The position numbers and the translations under genes are program-made. The notes below the pieces were generated by a model that did no database searches, was not told the DNA's origin, and saw only the letters and a program-made list of their open reading frames with translations. Below, in pieces: positions 32,794 to 43,371 of a DNA stretch of 64,000 bases (its first letter is position 1; each line of letters opens with the position of its first letter). The DNA comes from Ashinkailepas kermadecensis (taxonomy: Eukaryota; Arthropoda; Thecostraca; Neolepadidae): positions 172,001 through 236,000 of the forward strand of contig JAOTOM010004793.1 in assembly GCA_034440615.1 (NCBI GenBank). The letters run 5' to 3'.

Positions 32794-35700
32794 ATGGCAT
32801 TCACTCCGTCCCGAAGGAACACCAGTATACAATCACTAGTGCAGGGCGAATCGGCGTCGGGGACTGCCAGTGACACGCGAGTCCTGGAAGACCAAGCTGA
32901 GATGCCGGGAACTCCGATCATCACGCCAGACATTATAAGCCAGACTCGATCTGAGGCCACCCAGCAGACCGGCAGAACATGTTCACAGTCGGATCAAGTG
33001 GGCACTCTGCCGCCGGACAGCACCCCTTCAGAGCCTTCCACCACCGACTTCAACTATGCTGCTTACGTACGCGAGCGTGCCGCCATGAGTCGGCAGTACA
33101 TCGGTGGGGAAGACAGCACGCCTCCGCTAGACCACGACGACCCATTCAACATGGACACTGCCGAACAGCAGCTACTCGAGAAGCCACCAACCAGCTTCAT
33201 CGTGATTGGAAAGCCTGGCTCGGGCAAGTCGACGGTGGCAAGGCTGTTAGCCACCTGGTGGCGAACCGTGCTCATCAGTGCTGAGAATCTGGTGGAGGAA
33301 GTAGTTGACGGCGAGTCGGAGCTGACGAATCAGATGCGCTCGCTGCTGGCGTCCGGCACGTCCATCCCCGAGCAGCTGCTGATGGACATGCTCGGCGAAC
33401 GGCTTCGGAGGGACGACGTGCAGCACTATGGCTACGTTCTCGACGGCATCCCATGCTTGTCCGAGAAAGTCATGTCCCAGCTGGATCAGCTGAAAATGGT
33501 GCTGGAATCACCTTTGCCGCCGACAGTAATAATCCATCTGAAGATTCCTGACAGTGATCTCATTGCTCGGACCATGTCCTACCGTTTCGACGGAGATAAA
33601 GGTAGGCTTTATACCACAGTGCATTACACAACCAAGCCAAAACCACCAAAAAAGGTTAAGCTGCCAATACCACCTGCTGAGGACGGAGAGGAAGAGGAGG
33701 AAGAGGAAGTCGAGGAGGAAGAGGAAGCGATTGAAGAGGAAATCGAAGAAGAAGTCGAGCCTGAGGAAGAAGAAGAGAACAACGAATTTGGTGACGAGGA
33801 AAATGAACAACGGGAAAGGCCAAAACGCAAAAAGAGACATGTTAATGTCTTAGCACCGGCACCAAAAGCCATTTGGGACCAGCTATTGCGTGTGCCTGAA
33901 AGCCACCAATCTATATCATTGTACAAGCTGGAAGCGTACAAATCACGTCTGATGCTGCTTCTGGAAGACTACATGACACACCACGATCCCGAACTGCTCA
34001 TTGAGATCGATGCCACGCCGGTACCCAAAGCTGTGTTTGATAGCGTCAAATACCGTCTGGCGGTATTGCCAGTGACAAGGGCCATCGTGCCAATTCGACT
34101 ACTGGATGAAGGCGAACCGCCACAAGTCTCCACCGAGGACGATCCTGAGCAGATAGCACACGTGCTGGCACGCACCAATCCTTTGTGCATGCGCTTTAAA
34201 TGGACACCGTCGGACTTTGGGCCCACATGTCCGGTGAGCCTGAAGGACGGCAGGATTGTGCGAGGGGATCCAGCTTGTGCCGTTGGTTTTCTCAGCCACT
34301 TCTATGTGATGAGCGATGAAACTGCACTGTCACTGTTTATGCAGAATCCACGCCCGTATGTGGTACGCCCGCGGCTGCCGTGTCGGGTGATAGTGTGTGG
34401 ACCGCCAAAAAGTGGTCGCTCCACGCTGGCATTGCAAATCGCCAGCTGTTATTCGGCCAGCGTCATCGATGTCAACCAGGTAACTGGCCAATGCTTGGCA
34501 GAAAAGCAGAGGGTGTACCGAGAGATGAAGCTGGGTGAAAAACGGCAGATGTTGATCGAGACCTTGAAGGATCGGAGAAAAGCAGCTGAAGAGGAGGCCA
34601 GCCGTCTAAAAAAAGAGGAGGATGAACAAAGAAAAAATGATCAAGACCAAAACTCTGAAAGTAAAAAGGAGGAACAGAAGGATAATGGCGACGGTCAATC
34701 GAAGCAAGATCCCAAACAGGGAGACGAGGAAGACGAGACTCCAGGTGATGCAAAGAAAGATGAAACAAACTCTAAGGATGACAAATTTACGGAAGGTGCT
34801 GCAAAAGAGAATGGCAAATCGACGGTTTCGACTGCTTCTGAAGAAAATTCCGCCGGAGTGAAAAGTAGTGAAAATAACAGTGATGAACTAGATGAGGATA
34901 ATTCTTCAATAGAACGTGAATCATCCGATGAAGCTCCTGCTAATGAGGATGCGCCTGGATTAGATGGAGCTCCTGCTAATGACGATATTCCTGGATCAGA
35001 TGGGGTTCCTGCTAATGAGGATGCGCCTGAATCAGATGGGCCTCCTGCTAATGACGATATTCCTGGATCAGATGGGGTTCCTGCTAATCAGGATGCGCCT
35101 GGATCAGATGAGACTCCTGCTAATGATGATATGCCTGGATCAGATGGGGCTCCTGCTAATGAGGATGCGCCTGAATTAGATGGGGCTCCTGGTAATGATG
35201 ATGCGCCTGGACCAGACGAGATCCCTAATTATGAAAAGCCTGGATCAGCTGCTGGCTCAGATTCATCACCACCGGGTGCAGAACAAACGGTGAAGGTAAC
35301 GGCAGGTCCAAGTGCATCGGCTGCATCCGCGTCAATATCCAACGGGGATGCGACTCAATCTGGAGAACAATTGGGCTCCCAGGCCCGTGCTTCTGATCCT
35401 GGTGACGCCAGTTCACCCACAGACGAACCCCAGACAGACAGCAACGGCGCATACTCGACCGGTGGAGCTTCGGCAGCGAGTGAAGAGAGCGGCCGCGCGA
35501 TCGAGTCGCAAACGGCGGTGTCCGCCACCGTGGAGGAGCCGCCCGACCCCGAGCTGGAGGCGGCGCTGCTCGAGTACACAAGTGAGCTGAACACGCTGGC
35601 GGAGGACGTCCGACTGGAGCCGGCCGATTGGCTGCAACTGTTGAAGGAGACCGTTGACGAGCGCGAGCGGCAGCGGTTCGCTCTCGGCGGCGATCAGGTT

Positions 35701-38700
35701 CCCGCTCATGGTGGATGGGTCATCGACAACTTGCCTGCTGACCCGGCGCTCTGGGAGCTTATGCTGCAGGAGAAGTTCGAGTACGACGATCTGGTTTGCA
35801 TCTGGGACGATTCTGATGACTTTCTGTTCCTACAGGATTATAATTATCAAGAAAATAAGCAGATCATAGATGAAAGCATTTCTACGGCAAAGTTGGCTGC
35901 GGAACAAGAGGCAGAGGAGCAAACAATCAAAGCAGCGCAGCAGGAACAGGAGCGGGTTCGAATTGAGGCAGAAAAGCAGGAGCAAGATGATGTTGCCAAA
36001 CAAATGGAAGAGATTATGGGAGGGAAAACAGATGACGGTGCACCTCCTCAGGTGGCTTCTAGCACAAAGCAAGATACGAGTACAGAGAACGAAGACACAA
36101 CTACAGCTGACGAACCCAAAGCCACGACGCTGTCTATTGGTGGTGCACAAGCACCAGAGCCCCCGAAGGAAAAGGAGGCGCCGGGTGAAAAGAAGGCACC
36201 GTCAAGTGCAACTACTGCCCCGCCAGCTACTGAGATCGACAGTCAGGATGTCAGGGAGGGCAGCAGCGAAGCGCGAATGTCGTCGCCACTGGTGCCACCG
36301 GAACCGCCTCCAGTCTGTCCCCTCATTACCGCCTACAAAGAGAAGCTTGTCAACTTCAGCCAGGACTGGAATAATGTGCGAAGTTTAGCAGAACCTCGGA
36401 ACTGCCCAGAGCCCATCATCCTGGCCCTGGACAAAGTAATGCGAAGTGGCACCTCCCTCCTCGGCATTGTCAATGAGAACATGACCCGCGCTTTCAAACA
36501 GCTCCCGCATGAACTGACCTCCTTTGAGGAGCTACAACATGAGTTCGGTGATGTGGATGACGAAGTAGAAGAAGATGACCCAGAAGAGGAAGAGGAAGAA
36601 GAAGTAGATGACGAGGGAAAAGATGTTGTGACTGAAGACGCCGAAGAGATCAGAACTGATCTGAAGAAGCTGTATGGGGAAACTGGACGATTTTGTCCAG
36701 TGTCCTACACACAGTTCTGTGTGGCTCAGCCGGGTAAGCAAGATTTTGCCATCAGCCACCGGGGCCAACTATACCTGACGAGCACTCAGGAGGCAATGGA
36801 AGCAATGCAAGCTGAGCCAGATAGATACGTCCCGCGAGATGACTGTCCAGCACCGCCACCTCTGCGACTTGTGCTTCTCGGTGCGTATGGTTCAGGCAAG
36901 TCCGACCGCGGCCGAATTCTGGCAGAAAAGTGTGGCGTGTTCTTCATTGATTATGCTGAGCGCCTGCAGGAGATTATGCTGCAGCTCGGTCGACCGCGTC
37001 AAGGCACACACACACACAATGAGGTGGCTAGCGAGGAGGTGATCGCCGAAGACATCCGGGAGGTGCAAGCCGAGACGGCAGCCATGCGGGACGAGTTCGA
37101 GCGACGACAGCAGGAACGGCGGGAGGAGCGCGCTGCGCTCGCTGTCACGGACGTCGATAGCTCGACTACGTCCCCGCAGCTGGCCGCCGACGCCGGCGCA
37201 GACTCCCAGCCGGAGCCGACCGACTCGGAGACAGCTGAGGAGGCTGAAGAGGGCGCGCGGCGCGCCGACCAGACCGACTGGACCGATTGGCAGGTGGAGG
37301 TGGAGACGTACGTGCTGAACGAGCTGCCATCCCTTTCGCCAAGTACACTCGATGAGATAGTGCGCGACTGGTGGGAGAAGGAGCCGTTCCGCTCGACCGG
37401 CTTTGTGCTCGAGGGATTCCCAGCCACCCCTGACGATTTGGCATACCTAACGGAGCGCCATCTTTTCCCGGACGCATTTGTAGCATTGGTCACGGAGCCT
37501 GAGCAGACGGTGGAGCGTCTGCTGAACGGTCGCATGGTAGATTGGCAAAACAGGATGGACGTATTCCAGGCAAGCCTAAAGCAGGCGCGTGAAGAGAAAA
37601 CGGCGGAGCGACTGCGTGAGATCGAAGGGAGACGCCAGGAGCTGCAAGAAGAAATTGAAGAGAAAAAGAAACTACGCGAAGAGCGACTACTTCTGAAGAC
37701 CGAAGTCGAGGAAGAAGAAGAGGGAGATTTGAATGAAGACGAGCCACCCGAGGGGTCTGATGTGATGACGTTGGGAGGGGAAGACGTTGAGGAGGAGGAA
37801 GTAGAAATAGATATTGAGCAGATCGTTGCAGACGAGTTCCCTGAAATTGAGGACAATGAACTGTCATGGGAAACGAAAGATGAGGCACGGGAACGAATTT
37901 CAGACATTTTAAGAGAGTGGCACCAAGAGGGCTCGGCTGTTGTCGAATCGCTGAAGGATGCGGCCAAAGAAGCTAACATTCCGTGGGTAGAGGTAGATGG
38001 ACGACGCCGCGGTCACATTGTCGACTACCTGCTGGCTCGCGCCACCGAGACTTACACTCAGTATCGAACCAGTCTGATGCAGCGAGCCTATCCCATCGGC
38101 ACCAATATGGCCGCTCAGCTCCTCGACGTCGGCTACCGGCAGCTGAGCAAGTTCGGCAAGCAGTGTCCAGTGACGCTGTTGGAGCGCGGGATGATGATGC
38201 CGCCGTACAATCCCACTCAGCGGCGACCCTACCCAGTCATCTTCCGACGTCACGTCTACTATTGCGTCGACAAGGACGCACTTGTCAAGTTTGTACGGAG
38301 CCCGATGCGGTACGTGACCCAACGGGCGCCCCTCTACCTGATACCGAGCCGCGTGGCCGTGCTGGGCCCGCCAAAGTCGGGCAAGACGTCCGTCAGCTGT
38401 GGCCTGGCGGCTCGCTACGGACTTCAGCGCGTGTCGGCGGGTGAGGCCGTACGCTCGCTGCTGGCGCGATGGCCACCACTTCAGCTTGGTAAGCGCATAC
38501 TCGGCCACCTGCAGCAGGGCGAGTTGGTGCCAGAGCCGCTGATGGTGGAGGCTGTGCGGCTGTCGCTGTTGTCCGTGTCAGCACAGGTGCACGGCTACGT
38601 GCTGGACGGTCTGCCGCAGTCGGAGCAACAGGCACGCGCGCTAACCGAGGCCGGTGTGCTGCCTTACCTCGTCCTGCAGCTGCGGGCGGACGCCGCCACC

Positions 38701-39903
38701 AGCTCACGCCGCGCCCGCCGTCAGGAGAACTGGTTCCGTGCGGAAGAGGCACGGCTGCTGGCGGCCAGCACGCGGCGCCGGCCGCCGGTCGACGAGCCGC
38801 GACTGGAGCTGCCGAGCGCGCACCTGATTCGGCTGTCCAGCTGGAGGCTGGCCGCCGAGCAGCTGGCCGACCAGTACCACCGGCTGCACGGCAACCTGGT
38901 CGTGGTGCCCGCCGACGGCTGTCTCTGGTCCGTGGAGGACGTCGCGCGGCACAGCCTCGAGAAGCGACTGCACGACATCTACGAGTATCGCGAGTGTGCG
39001 GCCGCCGGTCGGTCGGCGCCGGTGGGCGCACTCTGCATGACTCCCGCCGAGTTCGACGTCCGCCTCGGCCCGTACGGCCACTACTGCGCAGTCTGCTGGC
39101 GGCAGGGCCAGCTGCGCGACCTCGCCTCCAACCGGCAGCTGACGCACGCCGTCCAGCTGCACGGCAGGTTCTACCGCACGTGCGGCGCTGAGCACCAGGC
39201 CCTGCTGCTGAAGACCGGCGAGGAGTACGTGCCGCCGCGCGCGCCGCCGCTGCCGGCCGACCTGCCGCGCCGCCTGACGCCGCTGGACACCGCCACGCTG
39301 CTGCCGCAGCTGGCGCTGGCGTTCGGCGGCTTCTGCACGGTCAGCTACGTCTCCGGCAACAGGCAATACGAGGCGCTACGACCCGGCCGGGAGGGTCTGT
39401 CGGTCGGGTACGCTCACCAAGTGTACCAGTTCGCCACGGAAGCGGCGCGCGACGCCTTCATGTCGGAGCCGCGCAAATACTGCGACTGCCAGCTGCCGCG
39501 GAAGCTGCCGCAGCCCGCGCCGCAGACAACCATCGACCCCACCCTGCTGCCGCTGCCCGGCTACCTGGAGCAGACGCTGTCCTACCCGCTGGTGCGCGTG
39601 TTGACGGCTGCCGCACAGCTGAGACCCAAGCACCCCTGCCTGTGCGTCACCGCGTCGGCGCTCGTGCACGTGGGGCTCCAGCTGAAGACGCGTGCGCGGG
39701 TGGCGGAGTGTCAGCGGCAGCGGCACTGCGCGCGACTAGCCGAGTTCGAGGCCGCGTGCCGTCTGGTGACACGACTGGCGCGGCAGCTCACCTCCACCGG
39801 CACTGACCCGCGACGACTGGCACAGTCGCTGCTGGCCGACATGGATCAGATGACTGGACTGCTTCAGCGCGGCGAGGAGGCTGTCTACCACCCCATGGAC
39901 TGA
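32794..39903 (+). CDS. AK9: Adenylate kinase 9-like multidomain nucleotide kinase, single-exon frame
   Basis: A 2369-codon frame. AK9 family members phosphorylate nucleoside mono- and diphosphates with NTP and are often linked to cilia and sperm flagella. Four P-loops are visible: GKPGSGKS (139), GPPKSGRS (536), GAYGSGKS (1363) and GPPKSGKT (1858). Each is followed by the kinase strand-plus-Asp motif: GYVLDGIP (213), GWVIDNLP (974), GFVLEGFP (1536), GYVLDGLP (1934). Between and after them are cysteine motifs CPVS (479), CPVS (1301), CPVT (1791), CAVC (2098), CTVS (2181), a repeated AK9-type linker. Acidic, coiled-coil-like insertions lie at about 290-345, 570-900, 1030-1080 and 1640-1690. Human AK9 is about 1900 residues. 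The ATG follows an in-frame stop. The lack of introns over 7.1 kb is unusual for this family. Domain order and frame integrity argue for a working gene. Confidence 0.93.
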   Translation: MAFTPSRRNTSIQSLVQGESASGTASDTRVLEDQAEMPGTPIITPDIISQTRSEATQQTGRTCSQSDQVGTLPPDSTPSEPSTTDFNYAAYVRERAAMSRQYIGGEDSTPPLDHDDPFNMDTAEQQLLEKPPTSFIVIGKPGSGKSTVARLLATWWRTVLISAENLVEEVVDGESELTNQMRSLLASGTSIPEQLLMDMLGERLRRDDVQHYGYVLDGIPCLSEKVMSQLDQLKMVLESPLPPTVIIHLKIPDSDLIARTMSYRFDGDKGRLYTTVHYTTKPKPPKKVKLPIPPAEDGEEEEEEEVEEEEEAIEEEIEEEVEPEEEEENNEFGDEENEQRERPKRKKRHVNVLAPAPKAIWDQLLRVPESHQSISLYKLEAYKSRLMLLLEDYMTHHDPELLIEIDATPVPKAVFDSVKYRLAVLPVTRAIVPIRLLDEGEPPQVSTEDDPEQIAHVLARTNPLCMRFKWTPSDFGPTCPVSLKDGRIVRGDPACAVGFLSHFYVMSDETALSLFMQNPRPYVVRPRLPCRVIVCGPPKSGRSTLALQIASCYSASVIDVNQVTGQCLAEKQRVYREMKLGEKRQMLIETLKDRRKAAEEEASRLKKEEDEQRKNDQDQNSESKKEEQKDNGDGQSKQDPKQGDEEDETPGDAKKDETNSKDDKFTEGAAKENGKSTVSTASEENSAGVKSSENNSDELDEDNSSIERESSDEAPANEDAPGLDGAPANDDIPGSDGVPANEDAPESDGPPANDDIPGSDGVPANQDAPGSDETPANDDMPGSDGAPANEDAPELDGAPGNDDAPGPDEIPNYEKPGSAAGSDSSPPGAEQTVKVTAGPSASAASASISNGDATQSGEQLGSQARASDPGDASSPTDEPQTDSNGAYSTGGASAASEESGRAIESQTAVSATVEEPPDPELEAALLEYTSELNTLAEDVRLEPADWLQLLKETVDERERQRFALGGDQVPAHGGWVIDNLPADPALWELMLQEKFEYDDLVCIWDDSDDFLFLQDYNYQENKQIIDESISTAKLAAEQEAEEQTIKAAQQEQERVRIEAEKQEQDDVAKQMEEIMGGKTDDGAPPQVASSTKQDTSTENEDTTTADEPKATTLSIGGAQAPEPPKEKEAPGEKKAPSSATTAPPATEIDSQDVREGSSEARMSSPLVPPEPPPVCPLITAYKEKLVNFSQDWNNVRSLAEPRNCPEPIILALDKVMRSGTSLLGIVNENMTRAFKQLPHELTSFEELQHEFGDVDDEVEEDDPEEEEEEEVDDEGKDVVTEDAEEIRTDLKKLYGETGRFCPVSYTQFCVAQPGKQDFAISHRGQLYLTSTQEAMEAMQAEPDRYVPRDDCPAPPPLRLVLLGAYGSGKSDRGRILAEKCGVFFIDYAERLQEIMLQLGRPRQGTHTHNEVASEEVIAEDIREVQAETAAMRDEFERRQQERREERAALAVTDVDSSTTSPQLAADAGADSQPEPTDSETAEEAEEGARRADQTDWTDWQVEVETYVLNELPSLSPSTLDEIVRDWWEKEPFRSTGFVLEGFPATPDDLAYLTERHLFPDAFVALVTEPEQTVERLLNGRMVDWQNRMDVFQASLKQAREEKTAERLREIEGRRQELQEEIEEKKKLREERLLLKTEVEEEEEGDLNEDEPPEGSDVMTLGGEDVEEEEVEIDIEQIVADEFPEIEDNELSWETKDEARERISDILREWHQEGSAVVESLKDAAKEANIPWVEVDGRRRGHIVDYLLARATETYTQYRTSLMQRAYPIGTNMAAQLLDVGYRQLSKFGKQCPVTLLERGMMMPPYNPTQRRPYPVIFRRHVYYCVDKDALVKFVRSPMRYVTQRAPLYLIPSRVAVLGPPKSGKTSVSCGLAARYGLQRVSAGEAVRSLLARWPPLQLGKRILGHLQQGELVPEPLMVEAVRLSLLSVSAQVHGYVLDGLPQSEQQARALTEAGVLPYLVLQLRADAATSSRRARRQENWFRAEEARLLAASTRRRPPVDEPRLELPSAHLIRLSSWRLAAEQLADQYHRLHGNLVVVPADGCLWSVEDVARHSLEKRLHDIYEYRECAAAGRSAPVGALCMTPAEFDVRLGPYGHYCAVCWRQGQLRDLASNRQLTHAVQLHGRFYRTCGAEHQALLLKTGEEYVPPRAPPLPADLPRRLTPLDTATLLPQLALAFGGFCTVSYVSGNRQYEALRPGREGLSVGYAHQVYQFATEAARDAFMSEPRKYCDCQLPRKLPQPAPQTTIDPTLLPLPGYLEQTLSYPLVRVLTAAAQLRPKHPCLCVTASALVHVGLQLKTRARVAECQRQRHCARLAEFEAACRLVTRLARQLTSTGTDPRRLAQSLLADMDQMTGLLQRGEEAVYHPMD
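34936..35240 (+). repeat. In-frame 36-bp minisatellite within AK9
   Basis: About eight units encoding 12-residue repeats of the type APANEDAPGLDG, residues about 714-815. Unit length keeps the frame. It sits in the long acidic insertion between the second P-loop and its GWVIDNLP motif, presumably a disordered loop. Confidence 0.9.
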
Positions 39904-40185
39904 AGAGACTGCCATCTGGACTTCTGAGGCTGTCTACGACCCCGTGGGCTGAGGAGACTGCCAGCTGGACTTCTGAGGCTGTCTACCACCCCGTGGACTG
40001 AAGAGACTGCCATCTGGACTCCGCCCTGGTGCATGTCTCCCGGGCCGTTTATCACCTCGTGGGCTGAGAAGGCCGCCAGATTAATTCTGTCCTGGTGCAG
40101 ATCTCCAGGGCCGTCTATCACCCCGTGGGCTGAGAAGGCTACCAGCTGAACTCTGTCCTGGTGCAGATATCCAGGGCCGCCTCCT
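39880..40185 (+). repeat. Tandem array seeded at the AK9 stop codon
   Basis: The last codons GAGGCTGTCTACCACCCC plus ATGGACTGA are repeated beyond the stop about twice at 50-bp spacing (GAGGCTGTCTACGACCCC, GAGGCTGTCTACCACCCC), followed by AGACTGCCATCTGGACTTCT. A longer 60-65 bp derivative with CTCCAGGGCCGTCTATCACC follows. This would be 3' UTR sequence. Confidence 0.85.
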
Positions 40186-43100
40186 GAAGTGATCTCGTGG
40201 CCGTACCTGTAGGTGGTTTGTCGAGCCAGTGCATGGTCCACCGGATAGTCCCAAGGTCGGGCAACGTAGCGGCCTGATTCGTCGGGACGACATCACTCCG
40301 CTGTCCTTCGAAGCCGTCGCCCTCAGGTTCTGAAGAAAGGCTAGTTTATCTGTAGGCATAAACATAGACAGGATACAGGTAGTGTATCGATTCCAGCATT
40401 CAGTGGATTAAAAACATTGAGCATCAAAAACATTGAGGTTAGCAAAAGCAAACCATGGCACAAGTAGTTATTGACTACGAAACTGCAATAGCCAGAGCAA
40501 TGCAAGTAATGGCCAATTTCCCCAAGTAGTGCGTTTGAGTTGATACAACGGCATGCATAGATTGTTTGTTTGAACCATGTGACATTGTGAGTCAAAACAA
40601 TTCCAACTCACTATCGAGTTCGAAGATGTGCTGTGAACATTCCCTTGGTTAGAGTAAATGTATGCATGGGTGAATGCTGTTTTTGTGTGATCGAGCAAAA
40701 GAAATGAAGAGCACAGTCATTTCGATGCGCTTGGGCGAGTATTTGCAATCCATCTGAAAATGCGAATTTAACCATGGATTTAGTTATCGGGTGTATACGT
40801 GCCACAAGCTATCTGGGCGATTAAAATAACGACCCTTTCATGCATAGCATTATCTGTGCCGAACTATATGCATTACTGCTCGCTGAAGCCTCCCAGAAAT
40901 GCTTTGCCATGATCTTAGCACATGTACACCAGTTTTGCAGTTGTTTGCTGGTGTGATTTAGCTTCACTAGGAGCCAACGTGCAGCCTTCTTGGGCCGTAT
41001 TTGCCATGCTCCTTCATGACTGACAGCATGAAGGAATCGTTCTGATACAAATGTAACATTTTTCTTATGCTTGTAACAATGCTTTCCCGATGGGAATTGA
41101 GCCAAATCTGACGCATGCATGCACTTCAAATTCCTGAAGGATTCGCCGGAGAGTAATTTGGAAGTTTCTACTTCTCAAACTAATTGGCGGGTAATTGTTT
41201 ACTTTCGATGGAAGCACGAAGAAAAATAAGTGGTGTACTAAGATTCAATTGGGAGGGGGTTTCGTTATCTGCGACGGATGACTCACAAAAGGGAACTTGG
41301 CTGGCGTTATCTCTTTGGGTGAGAATGAATGCCGCTGCGTGTGCCTGTGGGCAGAAGGGGAACCTGAGATAGTGTCCCTGTGCCTCGTGATAACTGGCGG
41401 AGGAGCAACGGGGTTGGAGCGAGCAAGCTTGAAAGAAAGTTTTTATTTCTTTTTATAAGTGGTTCGCGCCATTGTTGACACCGATGGAGAAGCTAGCAGC
41501 TACAACCAAAACGAACACGTTAGCAGATCGTCTAGCTAAAGGACTCCAACGAACTACTCCAAAACTGGTGTGTTGTGAAAATTATAGGAAAGTATTTCTG
41601 GAAAGTTCATGGAGCAGCCGTGCATACATTATGACCCATATAGAACTTCCATGTTCTTTTCCAAGTTTCTCAAATCTTAGAAACCGTTGGGCGATCTACA
41701 ATTCTTTGGCTTTCTGGTTACAAGTGACACATTCGGATTTAAGGCACACGATATACCTACGTTGGCCCTAACCTGTAAATCGGAAGCCAAAAATACCATA
41801 GCATGTCAAGATTCCTATGCTAACCTAATATGACCTCTGATGACCTCATTATCGTCCAAATACAAATGTAAGGTACGCTTTGGACTCTCCATGACCAGAG
41901 CTTTCTAACGATGTTTTGCATTATATCCTAGCTTACGTAGATCGGAAGTTAGTGGGGTGAGGGTTTTCAGGATTCCCCGGGCCTAGCGAGGGTAGATTAG
42001 CTGGCCGACCCTGCGAGGATTAAGCCTAAGCCTGCATATCCCTTATGCCTGTAAAGTTTATGTGCACGCCCTAATGCCATACAGGAGGTTCTGTCATATT
42101 GTCCTGAGTCTCCCGGTGAGCAAGCCCGGGTCTTGTCTTGTGCTAAACCTCACCTGTGAGCGAAATTTTGCTACCTTCCAGAAAATAGATCTCCTGAACG
42201 TAGATCTTCTGAAAGTAGATCTTCTGAAAGTAGATCTTATGAGCCTCACCCCCCCCCCACATACACACACTCCCCAGTACAGGAGAGGAGGCTGTCGAAT
42301 AGTATTCCAAAATCCATTTTGAGCTCGGGTGTCGGTATAGAAAACTTTGTGGCAAAAAGTCGCAAAAGAGCAGGAAATTAAAGGAAGAAAAAGGAACACA
42401 GGGATTTTCTTCCTCAACATTCAGTGTGCCTTAACCCAATCACGGTACCGATCTGAGCGATCCGTTCCTGCACGGATGCTAATTCGTCCCCCCCCCCATG
42501 ATATCTTAGACACTACTGGGTCGATTTGCTTGATAAAAACGGTAATCGATTCCACATGCATTTATTTACACCTTGCTGCAAATGAAAACAGTGAAGTGAC
42601 ATTTTCATCTGGTACAACGGCTACATTTATGGTCTGATTTCAATCTAAGTAACACCATGGATGATAGAAAAGAAGGATGGAACATGAGTGTGACGTGATA
42701 ATGATTCCATACAAATATCAGTGGCAATGCCAAGGCTTCGGTGCCAGCGCTGTTCTTTGGCAACATATGGGAGATTTTCCTAGACAAAATATATAAGGTT
42801 ATTTTGATAAAACACGCCTGCCATCTGTCACATTTGCAAAAGTGTAATGCCTGTATGATTTCATATTGCACCAGACCATGCATCATATTTGGACATTATT
42901 ATACAGTTTCCTTCGTATATAAAGGGCACAATAAGCATTTAAACACGCACAATTCGTGATTAAGAACTGCTTTCCTTAGGGTGGTAGGGATGAGAGACGT
43001 CTTCGATTGCGGGGTAGATTATGTCTTTTAACCCCCGTGGACATTGCGTAAAAATAATGTCGCTAAGCATCCCAATAAATATCGCGTGTGCCGCGCTAGT

Positions 43101-43371
43101 GTGGCGCGGCCCGTGTCACTGAGCACGGCCTGCACCGCACAGTGCCGGTACCTCACTGCTGTTGCCTGCAGCTACTGGAACGGCAGCCGCAGGCACTGGA
43201 CTGTCAGGCTGTCAGCTGAGTTTTAACGACACTGGCCATCGGCCGGCAGTTGGTGTCAGGCTCACAGTGGGGTGCTAATTACACGGCGGTCGGGAGACGG
43301 GCGTCGGCCGGGTATGCAGCTGAGCACTGCCCAGCCGTCGGCGTGCCGTGATTGGATCATCGGCACCGCGC
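40186..43371. other. AK9 downstream flank, no recognised gene
   Basis: Unique sequence with short open frames only. At 42183-42240 there are four copies of a 15-16 bp GTAGATCTTCTGAAA unit. I could not place a confident polyadenylation site. Confidence 0.45.

Noticed and set aside
33508..39726. Many minus-strand frames of 70-326 codons
   Set aside because: Shadows of the AK9 coding strand, often Ser- or acidic-codon complements.
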